Origin: Steromphala cineraria
Lineage: Eukaryota > Mollusca > Gastropoda > Trochida > Trochidae
NCBI GenBank assembly: GCA_916613615.1
Contig: OU744729.1
Coordinates: 65,768,790-65,832,789 of the forward strand
DNA length: 64,000 nt
Direction: 5' to 3'
Within the stretch, counting starts at the first letter, position 1. Each line of letters begins with the position of its first letter. The notes beneath the pieces were generated by a model. It was not told where the DNA came from. It worked only from the letters and a program-made list of their open reading frames with translations, and ran no database searches. A program made the position numbers and the translations under genes. Positions 22,399-36,983 of this stretch are shown here, piece by piece.

Positions 22399-23085
22399 AT
22401 GCAAAGCCTATATCTGTATAACCTGAATTCAGATTTTTCAATATACGTCAAAATAAAAGGTCTTAGAAATCAATTTGTGCGCATCTCTACATGCTCGCTA
22501 CACCTTTACGAACAGTTTCTGCCCATTTTTAATCAAACTTTTGAAAGTCATGTTTTGGTAGAAAATGCAGTGGATGTCTGTGTAGGGTTCTCTCCCTTGT
22601 TCAATTAACACTGGTCATTTTAAGTGAAAATAAAAGGTCTTAAAAATCAGTTTTTGCAAATCTCTACATGCTTGGTACACCTTAACGAACAGTTTCTGCC
22701 CATTTTCAATCAAAATATTAAAAGTCATGTTTTTGATGAAAAATGCAAAGCCTATATCTGTATAACCTGAATTCAGATTTTTCAATATACGTCAAAATAA
22801 AAGGTCTTAGAAATCAATTTGTGCGCATCTCTACATGCTCGCTACACCTTTACAAACAGTTTCTGCCCATTTTAATCAAAATTTTGAAACTCATGTTTTG
22901 GTAGAAAATGCAGTGGATATCTGTGTAGGGTTCTCTCCCTTGTTCAATTAACACTGGTCATTTTAAGTGAAAATAAAAGGTCTTAAAAATCAGTTTTTGC
23001 AAATCTCTAAATGCTTGGTACACCTTAAAGAACAGTTTCCGGCCATTTTCAGTCAAAATATTGAAAGTCATGTTTTTGATGAAAA

Positions 23086-24083
23086 ATGCAAAGCCTATAT
23101 CTGTATAACCTGAATTCAGATTTTTCAATATACGTCAAAATAAAAGGTCTTAGAAATCAATTTGTGCGCATCTCTACATGCTCGCTACACCTTTACGAAC
23201 AGTTTCTGCCCATTTTTAATCAAAATTTTGAAAGTCATGTTTTGGTAGAAAATGCAGTGGATGTCTGTGTAGGGTTCTCTCCCTTGTTCAATTAACACTG
23301 GTCTTAGAAATCAATTTGTGCGCATCTCTACATGCTCGCTACACCTTTACGAACAGTTTCTGCACATTTTTAATCAACATTTTGAAAGTCATGTTTTTGG
23401 TAGAAAATGCAGTGGATGTCTGTGTAGGGTTCTCACCCTTGTTCAATTAACACTGGTCATTTTAAGTGAAAATAAAAGGTCTTAAAAATCAGTTTTTGCA
23501 AATCTCTACATGCTTGGTACACCTTAACGAACAGTTTCTGCCCATTTTCAATCAAAATATTGAAAGTCATGTTTCTGATGAAAAATGCAAAGCCTATATC
23601 TGTATAACCTGAATTCAGATTTTTCAATATACGTCAAAATAAAAGGTCTTAGAAATCAATTTGTGCGCATCTCTACATGCTCGCTACACCTTTACGAACA
23701 GTTTCTGCCCATTTTTAATCAAAATTTTGAAAGTCATGTTTTGGTAGAAAATGCAGTGGATGTCTGTGTAGGGTTCTCTCCCTTGTTCAATTAACACTGG
23801 TCTTAGAAATCAATTTGTGCGCATCTCTACATGCTCGCTACACCTTTACGAACAGTTTCTGCACATTTTTAATAAAAATTTTGAAAGTCATGTTTTTGGT
23901 AGAAAATGCAGTGGATGTCTGTGTAGGGTTCTCTCCCTTGTTCAATTAACACTGGTCATTTTAAGTGAAAATAAAAGGTCTTAAAAATCAGTTTTTGCAA
24001 ATCTCTACATGCTTGGTACACCTTAACGAACAGTTTCTGCCCATTTTCAATCAAAATATTGAAAGTCATGTTTCTGATGAAAA
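23086..24083. repeat. Two tandem 499-bp variant units, copies 2 and 3
   Basis: Units at 23086-23584 and 23585-24083, with the same GGTC joint at about 23300 and 23799. Copy 2 has the TGCACA and AACATTTTG marks of the hybrid; copy 3 keeps TGCACA but has AAAATTTTG, so part of the hybrid was overwritten by a normal unit. Confidence 0.85.
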
Positions 24084-25459
24084 ATGCAAAGCCTATATCT
24101 GTATAACCTGAATTCAGATTTTTCAATATACGTCAAAATAAAAGGTCTTAGAAATCAATTTGTGCGCATCTCTACATGCTCGCTACACCTTTACGAACAG
24201 TTTCTGCCCATTTTTAATCAAAATTTTGAAAGTCATGTTTTGGTAGAAAATGCAGTGGATGTCTGTGTAGGGTTCTCTCCCTTGTTCAATTAACACTGGT
24301 CATTTTAAGTGAAAATAAAAGGTCTTAAAAATCAGTTTTTGCAAATCTCTACATGCTTGGTACACCTTAAAGAACAGTTTCTGCCCATTTTCAATCAAAA
24401 TATTGAAAGTCATGTTTTTGATGAAAAATGCAAAGCCTAAATCTGTATAACCTGAATTCAGATTTTTCAATATACGTCAAAATAAAAGGTCTTAGAAATC
24501 AATTTGTGCGCATCTCTACATGCTCGCTACACCTTTACAAAAAGTTTCTGCCCATTTTTAATCAAAATTTTGAAAGTCATGTTTTGGTAGAAAATGCAAT
24601 GGATGTCTGTGTAGGGTTCTCTCCCTTGTTCAATTAACACTGGTCATTTTAAGTGAAAATAAAAGGTCTTAAAAATCAGTTTTTGCAAATCTCTACATGC
24701 TTGGTACACCTTAACGAACAGTTTCTGCCCATTTTCAATCAAAATATTGAAAGTCATGTTTTTGATGAAAAATGCAAAGCCTATATCTGTATAACCTGAA
24801 TTCAGATTTTTCAATATACGTCAAAATAAAAGGTCTTAGAAATCAATTTGTGCGCATCTCTACATGCTCGCTACACCTTTACGAACAGTTTCTGCCCATT
24901 TTTAATCAAAATTTTGAAAGTCATGTTTTGGTAGAAAATGCAGTGGATGTCTGTGTAGGGTTCTCTCCCTTGTTCAATTAACACTGGTCATTTTAAGTGA
25001 AAATAAAAGGTCTTAAAAATCAGTTTTTGCAAATCTCTACATGCTTGGTACACCTTAAAGAACAGTTTCTGCCCATTTTCAATCAAAATATTGAAAGTCA
25101 TGTTTTTGATGAAAAGTGCAAAGCCTATATCTGTATAACCTGAATTCAGATTTTTCAATATACGTCAAAATAAAAGGTCTTAGAAATCAATTTGTGCGCA
25201 TCTCTACATGCTCGCTACACCTTTACAAACAGTTTCTGCCCATTTTTAATCAAAATTTTTAAAGTCATGTTTTGGTAGAAAATGCAGTGGATGTCTGTGT
25301 AGGGTTCTCTCCCTTGTTCAATTTACACTGGTCATTTTAAGTGAAAATAAAAGGTCTTAAAAATCAGTTTTTGCAAATCTCTACATGCTTGGTACACCTT
25401 AAAGAACAGTTTCTGCCCATTTTCAATAAAAATATTGAAAGTCATGTTTTTGATGAAAA

Positions 25460-27529
25460 ATGCAAAGCCTATATCTGTATAACCTGAATTCAGATTTTTC
25501 AATATACGTCAAAATAAAAGGTCTTAGAAATCAATTTGTGCGCATCTCTACATGCTCGCTACACCTTTACGAACAGTTTCTGCCCATTTTTAATAAAAAA
25601 TTTGAAAGTCATGTTTTTGGTAGAAAATGCAGTGGATGTCTGTGTAGGGTTCTCTCCCTTGTTCAATTATCACTGGTCATTTTAAGTGAAAATAAAAGGT
25701 CTTAAAAATCAGTTTTTGCAAATCTCTACATGCTTGGTACACCTTAAAGAACAGTTTCTGCCCATTTTCAATCAAAATATTGAAAGTCATGTTTTTGATG
25801 AAAAATGCAAAGCCTATATCTGTATAACCTGAATTCAGATTTTTCAATATACGTCAAAATAAAAGGTCTTAGAAATCAATTTGTGCGCATCTCTACATGC
25901 TCGCTACACCTTTACGAACAGTTTCTGCCCATTTTTAATAAAAATTTTGAAAGTCATGTTTTTGGTAGAAAATGCAGTGGATGTCTGTGTAGGGTTCTCT
26001 CCCTTGTTCAATTAACACTGGTCATTTTAAGTGAAAATAAAAGGTCTTAAAAATCAGTTTTTGCAAATCTCTACATGCTTGGTACACCTTAAAGAACAGT
26101 TTCTGCCCATTTTCAATCAAAATATTGAAAGTCATGTTTCTGATGAAAAATGCAAAGCCTATATCTGTATAACCTGAATTCAGATTTTTCAATATACGTC
26201 AAAATAAAAGGTCTTAGAAATCAATTTGTGCGCATCTCTACATACTCGCTACACCTTTACGAACAGTTTCTGCCCATTTTTAATCAAAATTTTGAAAGTC
26301 ATGTTTTTGGTAGAAAATGCAGTGGATGTCTGTGTAGGGTTCTCTCCCTTGTTCAATTAACACTGGTCATTTTAAGTGAAAATAAAAGGTCTTAAAAATC
26401 AGTTTTTGCAAATCTCTACATGCTTGGTACACCTTAAAGAACAGTTTCTGCCCATTTTCAATAAAAATATTGAAAGTCATGTTTTTGATGAAAAATGCAA
26501 AGCCTATATCTGTATAACCTGAATTCAGATTTTTCAATATACGTCAAAATAAAAGGTCTTAGAAATCAATTTGTGCGCATCTCTACATGCTCGCTACACC
26601 TTTACGAACAGTTTCTGCCCATTTTTAATAAAAAATTTGAAAGTCATGTTTTTGGTAGAAAATGCAGTGGATGTCTGTGTAGGGTTCTCTCCCTTGTTCA
26701 ATTATCACTGGTCATTTTAAGTGAAAATAAAAGGTCTTAAAAATCAGTTTTTGCAAATCTCTACATGCTTGGTACACCTTAAAGAACAGTTTCTGCCCAT
26801 TTTCAATCAAAATATTGAAAGTCATGTTTTTGATGAAAAATGCAAAGCCTATATCTGTATAACCTGAATTCAGATTTTTCAATATACGTCAAAATAAAAG
26901 GTCTTAGAAATCAATTTGTGCGCATCTCTACATGCTCGCTACACCTTTACGAACAGTTTCTGCCCATTTTTAATAAAAATTTTAAAAGTCATGTTTTTGG
27001 TAGAAAATGCAGTGGATGTCTGTGTAGGGTTCTCTCCCTTGTTCAATTAACACTGGTCATTTTAAGTGAAAATAAAAGGTCTTAAAAATCAGTTTTTGCA
27101 AATCTCTAAATGCTTGGTACTCCTTAACGAACAGTTTCTGGCCATTTTCAATCAAAATATTGAAAGTCATGTTTTTGATGAAAAATGCAAAGCCTAAATC
27201 TGTATAACCTGAATTCAGATTTTTCAATATACGTCAAAATAAAAGGTCTTAGAAATCAATTTGTGCGCATCTCTACATGCTCGCTACACCTTTACAAACA
27301 GTTTCTGCCCATTTTTAATCAAAATTTTGAAAGTCATGTTTTGGTAGAAAATGCAATGGATGTCTGTGTAGGGTTCTCTCCCTTGTTCAATTAACACTGG
27401 TCATTTTAAGTGAAAATAAAAGGTCTTAAAAATCAGTTTTTGCAAATCTCTACATGCTTGGTACACCTTAAAGAACAGTTTCTGCCCATTTTCAATCAAA
27501 ATATTGAAAGTCATGTTTCTGATGAAAAA
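25460..27529. repeat. Tandem 1035-bp (3-unit) duplication
   Basis: Units 25460 and 25805 recur at 26495 and 26840. The rare CAATTATCACTGG occurs only at about 25664 and 26699, exactly 1035 bp apart, and neighbouring AATAAAAAATTTG and AATAAAAATTTTG variants repeat in the same order. Confidence 0.75.
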
Positions 27530-29938
27530 TGCAAAGCCTATATCTGTATAACCTGAATTCAGATTTTTCAATATACATCAAAATAAAAGGTCTTAGAAAT
27601 CAATTTGTGCGCATCTCTACATGCTCGCTACACCTTTACGAACAGTTTCTGCCCATTTTTGATCAAAATTTTGAAACTCATGTTTTGGTAGAAAATGCAG
27701 TGGACTTCTGTGTAGGGTTCTCTCCCTTGTTCAATTAACACTGGTCATTTTAAGTGAAAATAAAAGGTCTTAAAAATCAGTTTTTGCAAATCTCTACATG
27801 CTTGGTACACCTTAAAGAACAGTTTCTGCCCATTTTCAATCAAAATATTGAAAGTCATGTTTTTGATGAAAAATGCAAAGCCTAAATCTGTATAACCTGA
27901 ATTCAGATTTTTCAATATACGTCAAAATAAAAAGTCTTAGAAATCAATTTGTGCGCATCTCTACATGCTCGCTACACCTTTACAAACAGTTTCTGCCCAT
28001 TTTTAATCAAAATTTTGAAAGTCATGTTTTGGTAGAAAATGCAATGGATGTCTGTGTAGGGTTCTCTCCCTTGTTCAATTAACACTGGTCATGTTAAGTG
28101 AATATAAAAGGTCTTAAAAATCAGTTTTTGAAAATCTCTACATGCTTGGTACACCTTAAAGAACAGTTTCTGCCCATTTTCAATCAAAATATTGAAAGTC
28201 ATGTTTTTGATGAAAAATGCAAAGCCTATATCTGTATAACCTGAATTCAGATTTTTCAATATACGTCAAAATAAAAGGTCTTAGAAATCAATTTGTGCGC
28301 ATCTCTACATGCTCGCTTCACCTTTACGAACAGTTTCTGCCCATTTTTAATAAAAAATTTGAAAGTCATGTTTTTGGTAGAAAATGCATTGGATGTCTGT
28401 GTAGGGTTCTCTCCCTTGTTCAATTAACACTGGTCATTTTAAGTGAAAATAAAAGGTCTTAAAAATCAGTTTTTGCAAATCTCTACATGCTTGGTACACC
28501 TTAAAGAACAGTTTCTGCCCATTTTCAATCAAAATATTGAAAGTCATGTTTTTGATGAAAAGTGCAAAGCCTATATCTGTTTAACCTGAATTCAGATTTT
28601 TCAATATACGTCAAAATAAAAGGTCTTAGAAATCAATTTGTGCGCATCTCTACATGCTCGCTACACCTTTACAAACAGTTTCTGCCCATTTTTAATCAAA
28701 ATTTTTAAAGTCATGTTTTGGTAGAAAATGCAGTGGATGTCTGTGTAGGGTTCTCTCCCTTGTTCAATTTACACTGGTCATTTTAAGTGAAAATAAAAGG
28801 TCTTAAAAATCAGTTTTTGCAAATCTCTACATGCTTGGTACACCTTAAAGAACAGTTTCTGCCCATTTTCAATAAAAATATTGAAAGTCATGTTTTTGAT
28901 GAAAAATGCAAAGCCTATATCTGTATAACCTGAATTCAGATTTTTCAATATACGTCAAAATAAAAGGTCTTAGAAATCAATTTGTGCGCATCTCTACATG
29001 CTCGCTACACCTTTACGAACAGTTTCTGCCCATTTTTAATAAAAATTTTGAAAGTCATGTTTTTGGTAGAAAATGCAGTGGATGTCTGTGTAGGGTTCTC
29101 TCCCTTGTTCAATTAACACTGGTCATTTTAAGTGAAAATAAAAGGTCTTAAAAATCAGTTTTTGCAAATCTCTACATGCTTGGTACACCTTAAAGAACAG
29201 TTTCTGCCCATTTTCAATCAAAATATTGAAAGTCATGTTTTTGATGAAAAATGCAAAGCCTATATCTGTATAACCTGAATTCAGATTTTTCAATATACGT
29301 CAAAATAAAAGGTCTTAGAAATCAATTTGTGCGCATCTCTACATGCTCGCTACACCTTTACGAACAGTTTCTGCCCATTTTTAATCAAAATTTTGAAAGT
29401 CATGTTTTGGTAGAAAATGCAGTGGATGTCTGTGTAGGGTTCTCTCCCTTGTTCAATTAACACTGGTCATTTTAAGTGAAAATAAAAGGTCTTAAAAATC
29501 AGTTTTTGCAAATCTCTACATGCTTGGTGCACCTTAAAGAACAGTTTCTGCCCATTTTCAATCAAAATATTGAAAGTCATGTTTTTGATGAAAAATGCAA
29601 AGCCTATATCTGAATAACCTGAATTCAGATTTTTCAATATACGTCAAAATAAAAGGTCTTAGAAATCAATTTGTGCGCATCTCTACATGCTCGCTACACC
29701 TTTACGAACAGTTTCTGCCCATTTTTAATCAAAATTTTGAAAGTCATGTTTTGGTAGAAAATGCAGTGGATGTCTGTGTAGGGTTCTCTCCCTTGTTCAA
29801 TTAACACTGGTCATTTTAAGTGAAAATAAAAGGTCTTAAAAATCAGTTTTTGCAAATCTCTACATGCTTGGTACACCTTAACGAACAGTTTCTGCCCATT
29901 TTCAATCAAAATATTGAAAGTCATGTTTCTGATGAAAA

Positions 29939-32900
29939 ATGCAAAGCCTATATCTGTATAACCTGAATTCAGATTTTTCAATATACGTCAAAATAAAAGG
30001 TCTTAGAAATCAATTTGTGCGCATCTCTACATGCTCGCTACACCTTTACGAACAGTTTCTGCCCATTTTTAATCAAAATTTTGAAACTCATGTTTTGGTA
30101 GAAAATGCAGTGGATGTCTGTGTAGGGTTCTCTCCCTTGTTCAATTAACACTGGTCATTTTAAGTGAAAATAAAAGGTCTTAAAAATCAGTTTTTGCAAA
30201 TCTCTACATGCTTGGTACACCTTAAAGAACAGTTTCTGCCCATTTTCAATCAAAATATTGAAAGTCATGTTTTTGATGAAAAATGCAAAGCCTAAATCTG
30301 TATAACCTGAATTCAGATTTTTCAATATACGTCAAAATAAAAGGTCTTAGAAATCAATTTGTGCGCATCTCTACATGCTCGCTACACTTTTACAAACAGT
30401 TTCTGCCCATTTTTAATCAAAATTTTGAAAGTCATGTTTTGGTAGAAAATGCAATGGATGTCTGTGTAGGGTTCTCTCCCTTGTTCAATTAACACTGGTC
30501 ATTTTAAGTGAAAATAAAAGGTCTTAAAAATCAGTTTTTGCAAATCTCTACATGCTTGGTACAACTTAAAGAACAGTTTCTGCCCATTTTCAATCAAAAT
30601 ATTGAAAGTCATGTTTTTGATGAAAAATGCAAAGCCTATATCTATATAACCTGAATTCAGATTTTTCAATATACGTCAAAATAAAAGGTCTTAGAAATCA
30701 ATTTGTGTGCATCTCTACATGCTCGCTACACCTTTACGAACAGTTTCTGCCCATTTTTAATAAAAATTTTGAAAGTCATGTTTTTGGTAGAAAATGCAGT
30801 GGATGTCTGTGTAGGGTTCTCTCCCTTGTTCAATTAACACTGGTCATTTTAAGTGAAAATAAAAGGTCTTAAAAATCAGTTTTTGCAAATCTCTACATGC
30901 TTGGTACAACTTAAAGAACAGTTTCTGCCCATTTTCAATCAAAATATTGAAAGTCATGTTTTTGATGAAAAATGCAAAGCCTATATCTATATAACCTGAA
31001 TTCAGATTTTTCAATATACGTCAAAATAAAAGGTCTTAGAAATCAATTTGTGTGCATCTCTACATGCTCGCTACACCTTTACGAACAGTTTCTGCCCATT
31101 TTTAATAAAAATTTTGAAAGTCATGTTTTTGGTAGAAAATGCAGTGGATGTCTGTGTAGGGTTCTCTCCCTTGTTCAATTAACACTGGTCATTTTAAGTG
31201 AAAATAAAAGGTCTTAAAAATCAGTTTTTGCAAATCTCTACATTCTTGGTACACCTTAAAGAACAGTTTCTGCCCATTTTCAATCAAAATATTGAAAGTC
31301 ATGTTTTTGATGAAAAGTGCAAAGCCTATATCTGTATAACCTGAATTCAGATTTTTCAATATACGTCAAAATAAAAGGTCTTAGAAATCAATGTGTGCGC
31401 ATCTCTACATGCTCGCTACACCTTTACAAACAGTTTCTGCCCATTTTTAATCAAAATTTTTAAAGTCATGTTTTGGTAGAAAATGCAGTGGATGTCTGTG
31501 TAGGGTTCTCTCCCTTGTTCAATTTACACTGGTCATTTTAAGTGAAAATAAAAGGTCTTAAAAATCAGTTTTTGCAAATCTCTACATGCTTGGTACACCT
31601 TAAAGAACAGTTTCTGCCCATTTTCAATCAAAATATTGAAAGTCATGTTTTTGATGAAAAATGCAAAGCCTATATCTGTATAACCTGAATTCAGATTTTT
31701 CAATATACGTCAAAATAAAAGGTCTTAGAAATCAATTTGTGCGCATCTCTACATGCTCGCTACACCTTTACGAACAGTTTCTGCCCATTTTTAATCAAAA
31801 TTTTGAAAGTCATGTTTTGGTAGAAAATGCAGTGGATGTCTGTGTAGGGTTCTCTCCCTTGTTCAATTAACACTGGTCATTTTAAGTGAAAATAAAAGGT
31901 CTTAAAAATCAGTTTTTGCAAATCTCTACATGCTTGGTACACCTTAACGAACAGTTTCTGCCCATTTTCAATCAAAATATTGAAAGTCATGTTTCTGATG
32001 AAAAATGCAAAGCCTATATCTGTATAACCTGAATTCAGATTTTTCAATATACGTCAAAATAAAAGGTCTTAGAAATCAATTTGTGCGCATCTCTACATGC
32101 TCGCTACACCTTTACGAACAGTTTCTGCCCATTTTTAATCAAAATTTTGAAACTCATGTTTTGGTAGAAAATGCAGTGGATGTCTGTGTAGGGTTCTCTC
32201 CCTTGTTCAATTAACACTGGTCATTTTAAGTGAAAATAAAAGGTCTTAAAAATCAGTTTTTGCAAATCTCTACATGCTTGGTACACCTTAAAGAACAGTT
32301 TCTGCCCATTTTCAATCAAAATATTGAAAGTCATGTTTTTGATGAAAAATGCAAAGCCTAAATCTGTATAACCTGAATTCAGATTTTTCAATATACGTCA
32401 AAATAAAAGGTCTTAGAAATCAATTTGTGCGCATCTCTACATGCTCGCTACACCTTTACAAACAGTTTCTGCCCATTTTTAATCAAAATTTTGAAAGTCA
32501 TGTTTTGGTAGAAAATGCAATGGATGTCTGTGTAGGGTTCTCTCCCTTGTTCAATTAACACTGGTCATTTTAAGTGAAAATAAAAGGTCTTAAAAATCAG
32601 TTTTTGCAAATCTCTACATGCTTGGTACACCTTAAAGAACAGTTTCTGCCCATTTTCAATCAAAATATTGAAAGTCATGTTTTTGATGAAAAATGCAAAG
32701 CCTATATCTATATAACCTGAATTCAGATTTTTCAATATACGTCAAAATAAAAGGTCTTAGAAATCAATTTGTGTGCATCTCTACATGCTCGCTACACCTT
32801 TACGAACAGTTTCTGCCCATTTTTAATAAAAATTTTGAAAGTCATGTTTTTGGTAGAAAATGCAGTGGATGTCTGTGTAGGGTTCTCTCCCTTGTTCAAT

Positions 32901-33381
32901 TAACACTGGTCATTTTAAGTGAAAATAAAAGGTCTTAAAAATCAGTTTTTGCAAATCTCTACATGCTTGGTACACCTTAAAGAACAGTTTCTGCCCATTT
33001 TCAATCAAAATATTGAAAGTCATGTTTTTGATGAAAAGTGCAAAGCCTATATCTGTATAACCTGAATTCAGATTTTTCAATATACGTCAAAATAAAAGGT
33101 CTTAGAAATCAATGTGTGCGCATCTCTACATGCTCGCTACACCTTTACAAACAGTTTCTGCCCATTTTTAATCAAAATTTTTAAAGTCATGTTTTGGTAG
33201 AAAATGCAGTGGATGTCTGTGTAGGGTTCTCTCCCTTGTTCAATTTACACTGGTCATTTTAAGTGAAAATAAAAGGTCTTAAAAATCACTTTTTGCAAAT
33301 CTCTACATGCTTGGTACACCTTAAAGAACAGTTTCTGCCCATTTTCAATAAAAATATTGAAAGTCATGTTTTTGATGAAAA
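29939..33381. repeat. 6-unit (2066-bp) duplication with an extra unit
   Basis: Units 29939, 30283 and 30627 match 32005, 32349 and 32693 by marks including CCTAAATCTG, GCAATGGATG and TATCTATATAACC with TTTGTGTGCATC. In the first copy the 30627 unit is repeated again at 30972 (345 bp on, same TATCTATATAACC and GGTACAACTT). The AATGTGTGCGC unit (31316) therefore recurs at 33038, only 5 units away. Confidence 0.75.
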
Positions 33382-35795
33382 ATGCAAAGCCTATATCTGT
33401 ATAACCTGAATTCAGATTTTTCAATATACGTCAAAATAAAAGGTCTTAGAAATCAATTTGTGCGCATCTCTACATGCTCGCTACACCTTTACGAACAGTT
33501 TCTGCCCATTTTTAATAAAAAAATTGAAAGTCATGTTTTTGGTAGAAAATGCAGTGGATGTCTGTGTAGGGTTCTCTCCCTTGTTCAATTAACACTGGTC
33601 ATTTTAAGTGAAAATAAAAGGTCTTAAAAATCAGTTTTTGCAAATCTCTACATGCTTGGTACACCTTAAAGAACAGTTTCTGCCCATTTTCAATCAAAAT
33701 ATTGAAAGTCATATTTTTGATGAAAAATGCAAAGCCTATATCTGAATAACCTGAATTCAGATTTTTCAATATACGTCAAAATAAAAGGTCTTAGAAATCA
33801 ATTTGTGCGCATCTCTACATGCTCGCTACACCTTTACGAACAGTTTCTGCCCATTTTTAATAAAAAATTTGAAAGTCATGTTTTTGGTAGAAAATGCAGT
33901 GGATGTCTGTGTAGGGTTCTCTCCCTTGTTCAATTAACACTGGTCATTTTAAGTGAAAATAAAAGGTCTTAAAAATCAGTTTTTGCAAATCTCTACATGC
34001 TTGGTACACCTTAAAGAACAGTTTCTGCCCATTTTCAATCAAAATATTGAAAGTCATGTTTTTGATGAAAAATGCAAAGCCTATATCTGTATAACCTGAA
34101 TTCAGATTTTTCAATATACGTCAAAATAAAAGGTCTTAGAAATCAATTTGTGCGCATCTCTACATGCTCGCTACACCTTTACAAACAGTTTCTGCCCATT
34201 TTTAATAAAAAATTTGAAAGTCATGTTTTTGGTAGAAAATGCAGTGGATGTCTGTGTAGGGTTCTCTCCCTTGTTCAATTAACACTGGTCATTTTAAGTG
34301 AAAATAAAAGGTCTTAAAAATCAGTTTTTGCAAATCTCTACATGCTTGGTACACCTTAAAGAACAGTTTCTGCCCATTTTCAATCAAAATATTGAAAGTC
34401 ATGTTTTTGATGAAAAGTGCAAAGCCTATACCTGTATAACCTGAATTCAGATTTTTCAATATACGTCAAAATAAAAGGTCTTAGAAATCAATTTGTGCGC
34501 ATCTCTACATGCTCGCTACACCTTTACGAACAGTTTCTGCCCATTTTTAATCAAAATTTTGAAAGTCATGTTTTGGTAGAAAATGCAGTGGATGTCTGTG
34601 TAGGGTTCTCTCCCTTGTTCAATTAACACTGGTCATTTTAAGTGAAAATAAAAGGTCTTAAAAATCAGTTTTTGCAAATCTCTACATGCTTGGTACACCT
34701 TAAAGAACAGTTTCTGCCCATTTTCAATCAAAATATTGAAAGTCATATTTTTGATGAAAAATGCAAAGCCTATATCTGTATAACCTGAATTCAGATTTTT
34801 CAATATACGTCAAAATAAAAGGTCTTAGAAATCAATTTGTGCGCATCTCTACATGCTCGCTACACCTTTACAAACAGTTTCTGCCCATTTTTAATAAAAA
34901 ATTTGAAAGTCATGTTTTTGGTAGAAAATGCAGCGGATGTCTGTGTAGGGTTCTCTCTCTTGTTCAATTAACACTGGTCATTTTAAGTGAAAATAAAAGG
35001 TGTTAAAAATCAGTTTTTGCAAATCTCTACATGCTTGGTACACCTTAAAGAACAGTTTCTGCCCATTTTCAATCAAAATATTGAAAGTCATGTTTTTGAT
35101 GAAAAATGCAAAGCCTATATCTGTATAACCTGAATTCAGATTTTTCAATATACGTCAAAATAAAAGGTCTTAGAAATCAATTTGTGCGCATCTCTACATG
35201 CTCGCTACACCTTTACAAACAGTTTCTGCCCATTTTTAATCAAAATTATGAAAGTCATGTTTTTGGTAGAAAATGCAGTGGATGTCTGTGTAGGGTTCTC
35301 TCCCTTGTTCAATTAACACTGGTCATTTTAAGTGAAAATAAAAGGTCTTAAAAATCAGTTTTTGCAAATCTCTACATGCTTGGTACACCTTAAAGAACAG
35401 TTTCTGCCCATTTTCAATCAAAATATTGAAAGTCATGTTTTTGATGAAAAATGCAAAGCCTATATCTGTATAACCTGAATTCAGATTTTTCAATATACGT
35501 CAAAATAAAAGGTCTTAGAAATCAATTTGTGCGCATCTCTACATGCTCGCTACACCTTTACGAACAGTTTCTGCCCATTTTTAATAAACACTTTGAAAGT
35601 CATGTTTTTGGTAGAAAATGCAGTGGATGTCTGTGTAGGGTTCTCTCCCTTGTTCAATTAACACTGGTCATTTTAAGTGAAAATAAAAGGTCTTAAAAAT
35701 CAGTTTTTGCAAATCTCTACATGCTTGGTACACCTTAAAGAACAGTTTCTGCCCATTTTCAATAAAAATATTGAAAGTCATGTTTTTGATGAAAA

Positions 35796-36294
35796 ATGCA
35801 AAGCCTATATCTGTATAACCTGAATTCAGATTTTTCAATATACGTCAAAATAAAAGGTCTTAGAAATCAATTTGTGCGCATCTCTACATGCTCGCTACAC
35901 CTTTACGAACAGTTTCTGCCCATTTTTAATCAAAATTTTGAAAGTCATGTTTTGGTAGAAAATGCAGTGGATGTCTGTGTAGGGTTCTCTCCCTTGTTCA
36001 ATTAACACTGGTCTTAGAAATCAATTTGTGCGCATCTCTACATGCTCGCTACACCTTTACGAACAGTTTCTGCACATTTTTAATCAACATTTTGAAAGTC
36101 ATGTTTTTGGTAGAAAATGCAGTGGATGTCTGTGTAGGGTTCTCTCCCTTGTTCAATTAACACTGGTCATTTTAAGTGAAAATAAAAGGTCTTAAAAATC
36201 AGTTTTTGCAAATCTCTACATGCTTGGTACACCTTAAAGAACAGTTTCTGCCCATTTTCAATCAAAATATTGAAAGTCATGTTTTTGATGAAAA
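35796..36294. repeat. 499-bp variant unit, copy 4
   Basis: Same GGTC joint at about 36010 and the same hybrid marks (TGCACATTTTTAATCAACATTTTG). It lies about 12 kb from the other copies, so this rearrangement arose once and was moved within the array. Confidence 0.85.
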
Positions 36295-36983
36295 ATGCAA
36301 AGCCTATATCTGTATAACCTGAATTCAGATTTTTCAATATACGTCAAAATAAAAGGTCTTAGAAATCAATTTGTGCTCATCTCTACATGCTCGCTACACC
36401 TTTACAAACAGTTTCTGCCCATTTTTAATCAAAATTTTGAAAGTCATGTTTTGGTAGAAAATGCAGTGGATGTCTGTGTAGGGTTCTCTCCCTTGTTCAA
36501 TTAACACTGGTCATTTTAAATGAAAATAAAAGGTCTTAAAAATCAGTTTTTGCAAATCTCTAAATGCTTGGTACACCTAAAAGAACAGTTTCTGGCCATT
36601 TTCAGTCAAAATATTGAAAGTCATGTTTCTGATGAAAAATGCAAAGCCTATATCTGTATAACCTGAATTCAGATTTTTCAATATACGTCAAAATAAAAGG
36701 TCTTAGAAATCAATTTGTGCGCATCTCTACATGCTCGCTACACCTTTACGAACAGTTTCTGCCCATTTTTAATCAAAATTTTGAAAGTCATGTTTTTGGT
36801 AGAAAATGCAGTGGATGTCTGTGTAGGGTTCTCTCCCTTGTTCAATTAACACTGGTCATTTTAAGTGAAAATAAAAGGTCTTAAAAATCAGTTTTTGCAA
36901 ATCTCTACATGCTTGGTACACCTTAAAGAACAGTTTCTGCCCATTTTCAATCAAAATATTGAAAGTCATGTTTCTGATGAAAA

